Assembly: GCA_030426765.1 (NCBI GenBank)
Contig: JAUHXV010000020.1
Location: forward strand, 1 to 51,158
Origin: Bacteroidia bacterium
GTDB taxonomy: Bacteria; Bacteroidota; Bacteroidia; Chitinophagales; Saprospiraceae
Direction of reading: 5' to 3'
Length of the DNA stretch: 51,158 nucleotides
Of this stretch, positions 30,801 through 42,100 are shown in pieces (the first letter of the stretch is position 1; each line of letters starts with the position of its first letter). The position numbers and the translations under genes are program-made. The notes below the pieces were generated by a model. It did not search any database and was not told the DNA's origin. It saw nothing but the letters and a program-made list of their open reading frames with translations.

Positions 30801-32659
30801 TGGACATCATCCAGCACGAGAGTCGTTCCACCGCAGTTGTCAATCACCGTTGGGCGTAATTCATCCGGAATATCTCCCTGAATAAACTGGTCAATCTCCA
30901 TGCAACTGATCGAGCATGTGATATCGTCATTATCTACCGGACATACACAGTCAATGATAGGGCCTAGTTTGTCTTCGACGGTGATCCAGCCCCAGCAGCT
31001 CTGACCATTGCAACGACTTCTGACCGATACCTTAAAAGTCTGGCCGACATGTTCCCAGGAGAGCGTTGCATTTGGAACGGTATCGCCGTTCATATCGATG
31101 ATAAAAACTTCAAAAGTGTTGTTGCCTTCCATTTCTCCGGTGAGAATCATCCCACTGGTGATCACCGTACCGCAGTCATTGTCAATAGAAATATTCAATG
31201 CATTGATACAGGCTATTTCTCCCGGAGCTTCTATGTTGATAAAAATACTGGAATCACTGACACAACCAAGGGTTCCGATTTCAATCAATTGGAGTTCGTA
31301 TGGTCCGCCAGGTGTATTGTCCCAGGTTATTGTAACAGTTGAATCTGTTGAACCTGAAATAAATCCTCCCCCGTTCAACAAAGAGAATATATATGAATGA
31401 AGGGGATTGTAGTTTTCTACGCCGTAGGTTATGATTTCGCCAGGGCAAACAAATTGTTCACCGGTGATTCCCGGTGGTTGAAGCAAACAAATCAAAGCGG
31501 TATCATGATCATCTTCTTCTGGCAGATCATTTGTATCGTCCTCATCCGGAGTACTATCAATGTCGTTGCCTGAAACATTCATACCATCATTATCGTAGAC
31601 AAAAGCGATCTCAGCTATATTCAGATACCCTCCTGAAGGAATATCTGCATTGATGGAAAGTGTTATTTCGACGGTGACGCTCGTATTAGGGAGCAGTCCG
31701 CCTGGTGGCAATCCTGTATTTGCGATAGAGAGCACAATGGATGCACTTTGTCCGGTGCTTCCTTCCATGCCAGCCGTCCAGTCCGGGTCATTCAGCGTGA
31801 ATCCAACAGGTATGTAATCAATGAGTTGAATTTCACCAACGGGAATCTCACCTTCGTTGGTAACTTCAATGGAAAAGTTAACATCGTCTCCAGGTGAAAA
31901 ATCATAAATATCACCTACCAGTGTTTTTTCGAGGGCCAAATCAATAAAACATCCGACCACAACACATTCTGTAGGCTGAGGCGCTCCATAAGGAGGCGTC
32001 CCGGGACCGGAATAGTCCCAGTTAAATTGCACTACGTTTTCAATGGCCGGGGCAGACATGATAGGAGACGGAGCAACCACGGTGATCACGATACCATCAT
32101 CACCGGGCAGATATCCGCCAAGTGAAGGGTCTGCCTGCAGGTCCAGTACAATGGGAGGACAAAAGTTAACACTATCAGGAAGCGGGCCTTCAACCAGAAA
32201 GCACATTTGAAAGAGCTTGGTCCAGTCGGCTGTGCTCACGATGATGGGCGGCTGAGCGTCATCCACTAATTGGATTGCTCCATTGATGAAATCCGCAACG
32301 CCGGGTGCAGGAAAATTGAAAAACGCAGATCCAGCTCCCGGAATCGTCATCATATTATCCGGTGGGTCGGGCATAACCGGGCCGTACCCTCCCTGGAAAT
32401 CAGAAAAGCCGATGAGCTCCAGGTTTACATCATCATAAAAAAAGCGCATGTTCATTCCGAATATCTCCACCCCGGGTACATCCGACTGAAATTCGACATC
32501 CAGACAGTATTCACCGGTAGGGCAATCGTAAAATGGGTTAGCCAGTCGAGTGGTGACGGTGGGAACCTGAGCGAAGCTGGAAAAACTGAAGCAAATCAGC
32601 CATACAGTCAGGGCATAGACCATGCGGCCTGCCCAGCGAGGGGAAGATGTAGTTTCCAT
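27809..32659 (-). CDS. T9SS-sorted surface protein with cohesin-like and dockerin modules
   Basis: This 1616-residue protein has a signal peptide (1-31, ending SSFAQ). A cohesin-like domain follows (about 32-200; YCLDVEFQSD, FFYDD and GYLPGDDGIVITVV motifs). Next are a DUF11-like domain (about 235-395) ending in an Asp-rich loop, a PKD-like segment and divergent HYR-type modules (for example LTCPEDVTV). A carboxypeptidase-regulatory/Cna-B-like domain (about 1205-1265) is followed by a dockerin (about 1265-1328). The second F-hand, DANNSQSVSAID, is canonical; the first, NDDHRNGVSTLD, has Arg at ligand position 5. A second cohesin-like domain (about 1385-1530) precedes a T9SS type A sorting domain (about 1536-1616; NKPNPFN, YDLNGQVVKTV, GVYYYRL). 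The protein should cross the outer membrane through T9SS and be cleaved and attached or released. It is colinear with the C-terminal third of the 5259-residue protein upstream. M13 is an alternative start. Confidence 0.94.
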   Translation of the reverse strand: METTSSPRWAGRMVYALTVWLICFSFSSFAQVPTVTTRLANPFYDCPTGEYCLDVEFQSDVPGVEIFGMNMRFFYDDVNLELIGFSDFQGGYGPVMPDPPDNMMTIPGAGSAFFNFPAPGVADFINGAIQLVDDAQPPIIVSTADWTKLFQMCFLVEGPLPDSVNFCPPIVLDLQADPSLGGYLPGDDGIVITVVAPSPIMSAPAIENVVQFNWDYSGPGTPPYGAPQPTECVVVGCFIDLALEKTLVGDIYDFSPGDDVNFSIEVTNEGEIPVGEIQLIDYIPVGFTLNDPDWTAGMEGSTGQSASIVLSIANTGLPPGGLLPNTSVTVEITLSINADIPSGGYLNIAEIAFVYDNDGMNVSGNDIDSTPDEDDTNDLPEEDDHDTALICLLQPPGITGEQFVCPGEIITYGVENYNPLHSYIFSLLNGGGFISGSTDSTVTITWDNTPGGPYELQLIEIGTLGCVSDSSIFINIEAPGEIACINALNISIDNDCGTVITSGMILTGEMEGNNTFEVFIIDMNGDTVPNATLSWEHVGQTFKVSVRSRCNGQSCWGWITVEDKLGPIIDCVCPVDNDDITCSISCMEIDQFIQGDIPDELRPTVIDNCGGTTLVLDDVQLNHNPCGGGYLLVDWLATDGSGNTSTCRQEFHILPMTLATLEFPDDYFGECGDDPHPSNTGWPQIDGHDLVENSGYCNILRTYTDRIVEFCGGGIKIVRTWKVTDWCLSRHETDVQMIHLGDHTGPVLTCPEDVTVSTGIVSCDADVIVSKPGATDACSDIVHYQLSYSGGIVEPIGNTYILRDLPVGEHLITWKVTDECYNYTTCSFTITVVDDIPPSVSCHLHTVVGLTSWEENGLTIVSAEVFDDGSFDNCSNLTFRARRMDSCLEFDWTTDGACFDGIPGGVPPINNKDRGTDFGPCVPFACCDVGNENLMVELEVSDESGNKNYCMVEVVVQDKLAPELTCPQNISLSCAYPLVITEGIFSDVEGNNNGSLDEDPLSALFGNMLDASRFDQSDRQPIIINDPDNPNVDQPYQWGMDGWARDNCPLALSVEVRVTEDCTGENIPGTPPQGIIKVIERIFRATDGTTVRACTQRIWVINYDPYFITDTTCQNENPLDGIIWPCDVTVEDCPEEDDVSASGVPIIVNTGCNHHIGTSHEDTPFEDADGACIKVIREWKILDWCQYNEDTGSGIWTYQQEIKVAGSNQGGILEGEITTEQSEAVSQVSLSLKGPQGDFPEQITTDDGKFMFANVPPGEGYIISPQRNDDHRNGVSTLDLVYIQKHLLGLETFSSPYQYIAADANNSQSVSAIDLIEIRKLILGLQDEFTQNTSWRFVANGSPMAPGQPWPFDEAIAVDAHAETGTFGIDFIGVKVGDVNQTAQANARQILPRNGKKNLHVRAECKGRVESGDIFEIQLIFPQQITGFQWTMQTKGLEFVDVQSQHIDIGRQHVGQPESGFITMSWNGEMLSSDVMTDEVVLTLTCKATEAGRLINMIQLNNAITQTEAYNEAGEVMGIKLVFASPGVFTDYALYQNKPNPFNNQTLIGFHLPAEADATLTVYDLNGQVVKTVKGRYAAGYNSVILTEQDVPASGVYYYRLESGTYVASKKMISVR

Positions 32660-33131
32660 AAGTTTTAGTTTAACCTTTTGGCAATAACAGGCGTGTGACC
32701 TTGGAGGTAAAGGTAAAAAGAAATTTGTTTTTAGACAATCAAATGCAAAAAATATTTAATTCTTAAAACATTGGTTTTGTGTGTTTTACGTAATTATATT
32801 ATGATAATTAATAATATTTAAATCAAAAATGGTCATTTTTGAGGTCTATCAAACCATGAAAATGAGCAGGGCGGTATACCTTCAGAAGACTATATCTATG
32901 CAGATAAAACACTGGAAAAAGGTCATCAGAATGACCTGGCCGACAGGCCCGCAAAGGAGATCATCTGTGTGAATTTCTGACCTGAAAGAGATCGATATTC
33001 AGCACATCATAAAATCGCTCAGGAAGAGCCGAATAAAGGCCAGGAAAGGAGAATTGCAAAGGAGATAAAAAAAGAAGGGCTATCCGCAGTGGATAGCCCT
33101 TCTTTATATGGTTAGCGAAATGCTAGTTCAT
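32660..33131. other. Intergenic region with a possible gene remnant
   Basis: The first part (32660-32840) is very AT-rich and must hold the promoter of the gene starting at 32659, though no confident element was found. Downstream, two short plus-strand frames read like protein. One ends at 32980 and includes PSEDYIYADKTLEKG; the other runs 32982-33068. The first has no start codon in its frame, and they lie in different frames. They may be the decayed end of a lost gene. The terminator of the next gene lies at 33071-33105. Confidence 0.35.
33071..33105 (-). terminator. Strong rho-independent terminator of the 5259-residue protein gene
   Basis: A perfect 15-bp stem (33071-33085 with 33091-33105) encloses a 5-nt loop. 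On the minus strand a run of T residues follows. It lies 27 bp past the stop codon at 33132. Confidence 0.93.
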
Positions 33132-36100
33132 TTATTTAACCAGTACCATTTTCTTGCTGGCGGAGTAAGTACCGCTCTCAAGTCTGTAATACATCACACC
33201 TGCACCCGGCAGATCTTTTGCATTCAGGATAATGGTATTGTACCCGGCTACGAATTCGCCTTCAACGGTCTTCACCACCTTTCCAGTTGCATCGAAGACG
33301 GTCAACGTCACCGCTGCATCTTCAGGCAGATCAAATCCAATTGAAGTTTCATCATTCCATGGGTTAGGTGTATTCTGGTACAAGGCAAAGGCAGCTGCAT
33401 CGGTTCTGTGACCGAGCTTCACATCCAGGATCTCTCCTGTTACTGTATAAGCTTCAGCCTCTGTCACACGGCTGGTCATGTGGATCATGTTGGCCACCTG
33501 ACCGGAAGTGTTGGCCACAAACTGTAGTGTCACTACCTGAGCCTCATCGGCTGCCACCTGACTATCAGCATTCCAGCTCATGGTCACGATTCCGTCGTTC
33601 AGAACACCTACATGGCTGTCGGTGATCGGCATACTTTCGTTGGTTTCAACACCGGCAAATGTCAGGCCTTCTGTCTCCAGTGTCCACTGGAAGCCTTCCA
33701 CATACTCCGGAATCTCCAGTCTGACATCAAAGACGTCACCAGCTTCGACAAATCGTTCTGCATCCAGATTGACACGTAACACGCGTCTTCCGTTTCTTGG
33801 AAGTATCTGGTTCGCATTGGCCTTAGCCGTATTATTGACATCACCCACTTTCACCCCGACAAAGTCATTGTACATCAGGCTATCGTCGGTCAGCTCGAGC
33901 AACTCAATGTTCTCGCTGAATGGCCATGGATGTTCACTATCCATGTCATAGCCTTTCTCAACAAATCTCCAGCTTGTATTCTCTGGGAATTGAGTGTACA
34001 GACCCAGGATCAGTTTTCTGATCTCAACAAGGTCAATGGCACTGATGCCTTCAGAGTTGTTCGCATCCGCAGCAATGTACTGGTATGGAGACGTAAACGG
34101 CTCTTTACCTAACAGGTGCTTCTGGATACGTACAAGGTCGAGTGTGCTGACGCCGTTGCGGTGCTCGTCGTCGCGCTCCGGAGTGATGACATAATCCTCA
34201 CCAAACGGAACTGCATTAAAGCCGAACTTACCATTCTCAGCCGTCACATAGGTTGGGAAGTGCTGTCCGGGAGATGTGAGTGTCACACCTACCAGAGCTA
34301 CAGCGTCTTCATGGTCGGTGAATATTTCACCTGCCAGAATACTTCCGTCACCGTTACAAGCATTGTTATTATCGGTGATTACGATCGTAGTCGTACAGAA
34401 GTCTTTGTTGCGCTCAGACCACTGGATCGTACCATTACAGTTATCATCGGTTCCGCCATCTGCAACCCAGATCTGCGTGGACAGTTCTACATTGAATGCA
34501 GGAACGTTATCGCAGTTGTACGTGAAGCTTGGCTGATACACATCCTCACTGAAGCTATAGAGCAGTTCATCAGCAGGCGTACAATCGTCAAAGCTTGAAG
34601 CGTTGAAATCTTTCGCCCAGATGGTGACTTCTCCACCAATTGGCATCACTACAGTGCTCAGACCATTGATACATACCGGTGAAGGCTGCTTGCAGTCTTC
34701 CAGACGGAAGAGATACTCGCAGTGACTCCAGTTACCACATCCGTCTTCCACACTCCAGAGGATTCGGTGATAATCTCCGCAGAACTCACTGTTGTAAGGA
34801 ATTCCATTGAGTCGGATATCCTGAATCGTGCTCTGACGTGTATCAAAGGATAGTGTTGCATCATTGTTAGAATCTACTGCAACCGTACGTGTAGGTTGTA
34901 CGAGGATGAAATCTGTTCCATTGTATGGATAGATCTTCACATCATACGATACCTGATCACTGCAGGTCTCATGTACGACTCGACTCAGGTTGAGGTGTAC
35001 AGAACAACTTGAGGACAGTGGGTTTTCTTCACCCAGGAACGCCTGGTTGTTGTCCGGCAGGCTCACACCTTCATCGGCTACACAAAGTACTTCAGTCTCA
35101 CATGGCTCGACAAACTCAGGTCCTTCTTCGTCGTGGACTTTAATCACTTGTGTGTAGTTCCACAATCCAGCACCTGTCTGTGCGTCATACTGGCACCAGT
35201 CGATCACAGACCACCTGCGGAGGATCTTGAAGCAAGCGCCGTCCACAAAGTCAAATCGAGTGTCTTCGTAGGTCACACCAATCAGACTGCATGCATCATC
35301 AAAGACGACTGGTTCCCCGGTATTACCCAGGTCTTCAGGGCATGACGTCAGCAATACATCACATGGCCAGATCACTCCGTCCTGTGGATTCTGATTGTTA
35401 CAGTTTACATCTGTAATATAGAATGGCTCGAAATCAACCACCCAGATACGTTGTGTACAAGTACCCGGAGCAACACCTACGTTACCATCCGATGCACTGA
35501 AACGACGCTCGATGTATTTAATCGCTCCGTCCGGTGCGCTACCTGGCAGGTCACCTCCGCTGCAATCATCCACCACGCGTACTCTCACAGAAAGGTTGAC
35601 TTCACAATTGTCATCAGCCCATCCTTCGAGACCCCAGTTATAGTTAGCACCTAATCCATCCGGATCATTGATGATGACATTCTTACGAACGCTTTCATCA
35701 TAACGGAAGGCATCATACATGTTTCCAAAGACAGCGCTTAACGGATCTTCATCCAGCGAACCATCGTTGTTGCCTTCTCCGTCGACGAATGTTCCTTCCT
35801 CAACATGGAACCAGAAGTCACAGCTTACGATGATGTCATTTGGAGGACATTCGATAAACGGTGAAATCTTATCCTGAACGGTAGCTTCTACCATACAGTA
35901 GTTGACATTACCCGCGGCATCCGTTACTTCCAGTTCAACCATGATCGGACCAGCACCCACGTCGCAGCATGCAAATGGCACGCAAGGACGGTGTACAGTT
36001 CCGCGGTCACGGCTATTGACAGGAGGTATTCCACCCGGAGTATCATCAATACAAGCGCCTTCAGTTGTCCAGTCGAAGTCGATACAGCTATCCATTCTTC

Positions 36101-39100
36101 TTGCACGGAATGTGACAGGACCACAGTTGTCGTAGCTACCATCATCAAAGACGCTGGCAGGTACCAGGGTCACACCCTGAGGTCCGTCATTAGTCAGACT
36201 CACTGTGGTGTGTGCATCACAATTCGCGACAGGTACAACGTCATCCACGACTGTAATCTGGAAGCTGCAAGTGCTGCTGTTACCACACTCATCTGTTACT
36301 GTCCAGGTGGCGGTATGCGTTCCAACTTCCAATCCGTTGATCACGAAGTTGTTTCCGAACGATACGACTACACCACTTGAAGCCGTCAGGTTGTATGTCG
36401 CAATTTCGCTACACTCATCGATAGCTTCCGGCTTCGGAACACTGACGTTGGCATAGCAATACCAGAAGTCAGTTCCTACTTCAAGATCATCAGGACATGT
36501 CAGTTCTGGTCCGACGTTGTCGCTCAGTTTGATCACCTGAACGGCTTCCACGAGCTCAACATTACACCAGTCAAGTACTGTCCATGTACGAGCGATCTTA
36601 CGTCCGCCGCCACAGTCATTCAATTCCTTATCCCAGTACCCGGTGAAGATATTGCAGAGGTCAGATTCATCCGTGATCGGTGTACCATCAACTGTTGGCC
36701 AGCCGGTATTATTCGGATGGATACTTTCTCCACAATCCCCTGTGTAGGCCATTGGGAATTCAACATTATCCAGTGTCAGCGGTGTGATCGTAATTGTCTG
36801 CACACACGTTGCACTGTTTCCACTGCCATCGGTGGCAGTCCATAATCGAGTCAGGGTCAGGTTTTCACATGGATCACCTGATTCTACTTCAGTATACGTC
36901 AGATCCACCTCACCACAAGCATCAAATGCAAATGGTGCAGAAGGTACGGCCAGATAGTATTCAACATCCAGTGTCACTTCGTTGAGTGTTCCTCCATCGC
37001 CGCCGACGTTGTCCGTGACGATCAGCGTCCAGGTACCCACAGCGGTTTGTCCGTCAATGTTCGCAAGAACGCCTTGTGGAATCACAGAGCCGGCTAAAGC
37101 AGGTGGTATTGGGTTGCAGGCAGCTGTAACAGCCAGTCCTGCTTCGTCGTCAAATTCAACATTATCCCAGTTGTCCACTGATCCGCAAAGCTGATCCGCT
37201 AACAATACCTGCGTTCCGGATGGGCTTACGAGAACTACATCCAGGTCACCTACCCAAGTGTGGTTTAGGTCAACGGTTACGTTAACATCTGTGACCACTG
37301 CATTGGATGGCACGTCAAGAATAAGTTCTGCTGTCGTTACGGTACCGGCATTTGGACCAATCGGCAGATTTGGTGTGACTGTTTCACTGACACTTCCTGT
37401 TACCGGTGGTGCGTATACAGGCTCGAGAGAAGTACCGCAGCTTACGGTGACATCTGTACACTCGATCACTGGTGGAATCTTATCCTCTACGGATACAGTT
37501 CCCCAGCAGCTCTGTCCATTACACTCATTCAATACCATCACGGTGAAGGTTCCTCCGATATGCTCAGCAGTAAGCGTCGCATCCGGAATCTCATTTCCAA
37601 ACTCATCGGTAATCACAACATAATAGTTGTTATTGCCTTCGTTCTCACCCTCCAGGATGATACCGCTCAACAGTACTGTCTCACAACTGTCACCCAGTGA
37701 AATCTGAATATGATCGTTACATGCGATGGTCTCGACTCCCTGGATATACACAAAGAATATCGCAGAAATAGAACATCCATCTCCCAGTGTCACGGTCAGG
37801 GTGATCTGGAATGGACCACCTGGTTCTTCCTGCCATTGAATATCAATGTCAGAACCGTTGTCAGCGATGATGACACCACCACCACTCAGGGTCCAGTCGT
37901 AAGTAAAGTCAGGGTTGTAATCGTTGACTGTGTAGGTTACAATTTCCTCCGGACAAACATATCCGTCACCTGAGATGATCACATCAGGCAATACGCATAT
38001 TGGTGCGCAGTCGATGTCATCTTCACCTGGAGGATCGTTCGTATCGTCATCATCCGGTGTACTATCGATATCCTCATCGCTGATGTCATTGCCCTGGAGG
38101 TCAAACATGTTCAGAATCTCTGCACAGTTATAGTAGTATCCTGGCTCAATATCGAGATCAGCAAGCAGGTTGATCGTTACATTAACAAATTCACCCGGAT
38201 TCAATCCATTGGCATCGAGACCACCATTGGCGATCGACAATACGATGGAAGCACTCTGACCTGAGGAACCTGCGTTACCAGGTGTCCAGTTTGGATCATT
38301 GAGTGAGAATCCAAGCGGAATGTAATCTGTAATCTCAAGAGAACTTATGGTCGTCTCACCTTCGTTGACTACCGTAATCTGGAACAAGAGATTGTCACCG
38401 CCATCTACTTCGAAGTCGCTCAACAGCACCTTCGTCAGTGCGAGGTCAATAATACAATCGCCATCGACAAAGATCTCCTGCTCACAGGTAGCGGTATTTC
38501 CGCACTCATCTGTGGCTGTCCAGAGACGAAGGATGGTATACTCTTCATCACAAGGACCAGGGATAATTTCATCTTCAAACGTGAAGATTGGCTCAACATC
38601 ACCACAGTTATCTGTACCTGTTGGCACTCCGGTATTGTCAGGTGATTCACTATCACCGAAAGCAATGGTCACATTTGGTGGACACTCAATTTCTGGTGCT
38701 GTCTGATCATCGACAGTGATGATCTGCACACATGTCGCTGAGTTTCCACAAGCATCTGTCGCTTGATAGGTTCGGGTCACTGTAAAGCTATGCGGACAAG
38801 TCTGATTTGAAATCACATCGCCCAGCCATCCGACGGTAATCGGACCGGCACAGTTATCACTCACTACAGGCGCACCTGTATCTACAGGAGGCACATCCTC
38901 TGCACATTCTACCGCTACATCCGGAGGACAAGTGATAGAAGGAGCGATGTCGTCAAATACAGTAATCGTCTGTTGACATAGCGTTGAATTTCCGCAAGCG
39001 TCTGTTGCAGCATAGGTTCTGACGAGAACAAACTGGTTCAGGCATGTTTCGCTGACGGTCACATCACTGATGTGTGTGATCACCACTTCACCTTCGCAGT

Positions 39101-42100
39101 TGTCCGTAGCAGATACGCTTCCTGTATCCGGTGCCGGCACATCTTCCGCACAATCCACAGTAATATCTGCAGGACAAGCTACCTCAGGAGGTATCTGGTC
39201 GTCTACTTCAATCGTCTGTGTACAAGTCGCTGTATTACCACATTCATCCGTTGCGCGGTAAACGCGGGATATCGTGTACTGATTCAAACAAGTAGAATCT
39301 GATACGAAGTCTCCGTCGTGTGTCACTGTCACAAATCCGCAATTATCACTTACTGTGACACCCCCTGTTAATACCGGAGGTACATCCGTAGCACAATCCA
39401 CTGTGACATCTTCCGGACAAATAATCATTGGAGGAGTCGTATCATCTCTTGTAATGGTCTGCACGCAGGTACCTACGTTGCCACAGGCATCTGATACTGA
39501 CCAGGTCCTTTCGATGACTTCAGGACAGAAGTCTTCAATTGTTACATCAGTATATGAAAGCTCAGGAAGATCAGTATCGCAATTATCTGTAGCGGAAGCA
39601 AATCCTGTATTATCAGGTGACGTGCTTTCTTCACAATCAATTGTGATATCAGGAGGACAAGTGACAACAGGAGCTACGCTGTCATCGATCACAATCGTCT
39701 GAACGCAAACGGTGCTGTTTCCGCACTCATCGGTTGCCGTCCATGTACGTGTGATGGTGTATTCCTGAGGACACTCCCCTTCGATCGTACTGTCACTGTA
39801 TTCCACGAGTGGTTCAGTCGTACAATTGTCAGTGGCTGAAGCAGAACCTGTATTGACAGGATCTGTACTCTCATCACACTCGATGGTCAGATCCGCCGGG
39901 CAGGTCAATGCCGGTGGCGTCGTATCTGCAACATCAATCACCTGTACGCAGGTTGTTGTGTTTCCACAATAATCTGTAGCGGTCCAGGTTCTGGTGATGG
40001 TATAGTTAGCATCACAAATCTGTGATCCAACGGTTACATCATTGTAGGTTACTACCGGTTCAGTCAGACAGTTGTCTGTGGCGGTAGCCAATCCTGTATT
40101 ATCCGGCAGGGTTGACTCGTCGCACTCGATGGTTACATCGGATGGGCAGAACGTAATCGTCGGTGGCACGCTGTCTTCAATGTAAATCGTCTGGATACAG
40201 CTTGCTTCATTATCGCATTCGTCAGTCGCTGTATGCGTACGAATGATCAACATGGTACACACGTCAGCGTCTTCTTCGATACAGGCAAAGAATTCAATAA
40301 CTGTAGATGCACCTGATCCGAGCACACAATCCGAAGATTGTTGTTCGAAAGCAAATATATCACCTGCGGTCACGACCACTGTCGCTGTACCGCTCTGGAT
40401 ATCCAAGCCATCATCATCTGTCAGCTGATAGAAGGTACCATTCAGGTTATACCCAAATGGATCATATTCCGGCCCATCCACATCATCGGTTTCATAATGC
40501 CAGTCAAACACAATCTGACCTGTACTTGGAATCACGATCTGGAACTGAACTGCCGCATCATCACATGAAAGGGTCAGGTCATCCGGACTTACCATCATGA
40601 TTTCTGTATCACTCATGGTGGTGACGCTTCCGCCTTCCGGTGGAATGATGGTTGTCCAGTTACTGAAGTCGTAAATATCCGTGAAGCCCATCACAGGGTT
40701 CGTACAAACGACATCAGCATATGTAAATTCTATAGTAGCACTGCAGTTATCTGTCGCTGTAGCCAAATCAGTAGGCACAACTTCGTCGCACTCAAGTGTG
40801 AGGTCTTCAGGACACTCAATGACTGGTGGTGTGCTGTCTTCTACAATAATGATCTGCTCGCACTCGCTGGTATTTCCGCAGGCATCTGTCGCCACCCAGG
40901 TACGGGTGATCGTCATCTCCTGTGGACATGCGCCTTCTATTGCCAGATCACTGTAGGTAATGCTTTCTACAGGTCCACAATTATCAGTAGCAGAAGCCAC
41001 GCCTAAGTCGGCCGGGTCTGTACTTTCATCACATTCTATAATTACACTTGGAGGACACTCCGTAAATACCGGAGGCGTTGTATCCTCAACGATGATCAGC
41101 TGAGTACAGGTGGCTGTGTTGCCACAATCGTCAGTTGCTGTCCATGTACGTATAATATCGTATTCCTGAGGACATGGACCTTCAAATGTTACGTCAACAT
41201 ATGTAAGGTCAGGACCTGCCATTGGCAATGGAGTCGTGATCTGGTTGATATTCAATGAACCAGGCGAATCATCTGCCACTGCTGTCCATGTGAAGTCAGA
41301 ATATTGGTTACCTACTCCGAGAAGTGCCAGGCTGGCGCCTACCGGCGTGGAACTAGTTTCAGAAACACCGACGTCAACACTCATCATACCGTTGGCGGGT
41401 CCGTCGAGGGCAGTGAATGTGCCTTCGTAGCTCAGGAACTGAATTACATCGGTACCATTCTTCACCAAAGCAATACCATCTGGTGCACCATTCTGAATTC
41501 CGTTAACAGGATAATCAAAGTGAACAGCGCCAATGCCATTCATTTCATCATCAATGACACCGGCCAAAACATCTGTGTCATAGAGTAAGCCATTGCTTCC
41601 ATTATATAATACCAGAGAATAGGCACTGAGATCCGTACCCGCAGGTCCGGCTACTTCTATAAACTCGCCTTCATCTGTTCCCTCATTGTCATAATGGAAT
41701 TCATTGATCCAAATTTCATTGACCGGATCATCATCACCGTTATCGCAATTGTCAGTGGCTGAAGCAAATCCTGTATTTGAAGGATCTGTGCTTTCATCAC
41801 ATTCTACGCGGATGGTTCCCGGACATTCAATGACAGGAGGTGTGGTATCGAAAACAGATATCACCTGGATACAGTTCGTACCATTTCCGCAAGCATCGGT
41901 TACTGTCCAGACCCTTGTGATAGTATACTCCTGATCACATTCACCCGGAGTCGCTGTATCAGCGTATGTAATCGTCGGAGCTGTATCGCAATTGTCTGTT
42001 GCACTTGCCATGCCCGTATTAGCCGGATCTGTGCTCTCGTCACATTCAATAGTGATGTCAGCAGGACAAGCAAGCGCTGGTACTGTTGTATCCTCCACCT

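Noticed and set aside
36955-37440. Evidence for a subtilisin-like protease
   Set aside because: Only the P-like beta-sandwich is present. No catalytic Asp/His/Ser motifs were seen in the surrounding protein.
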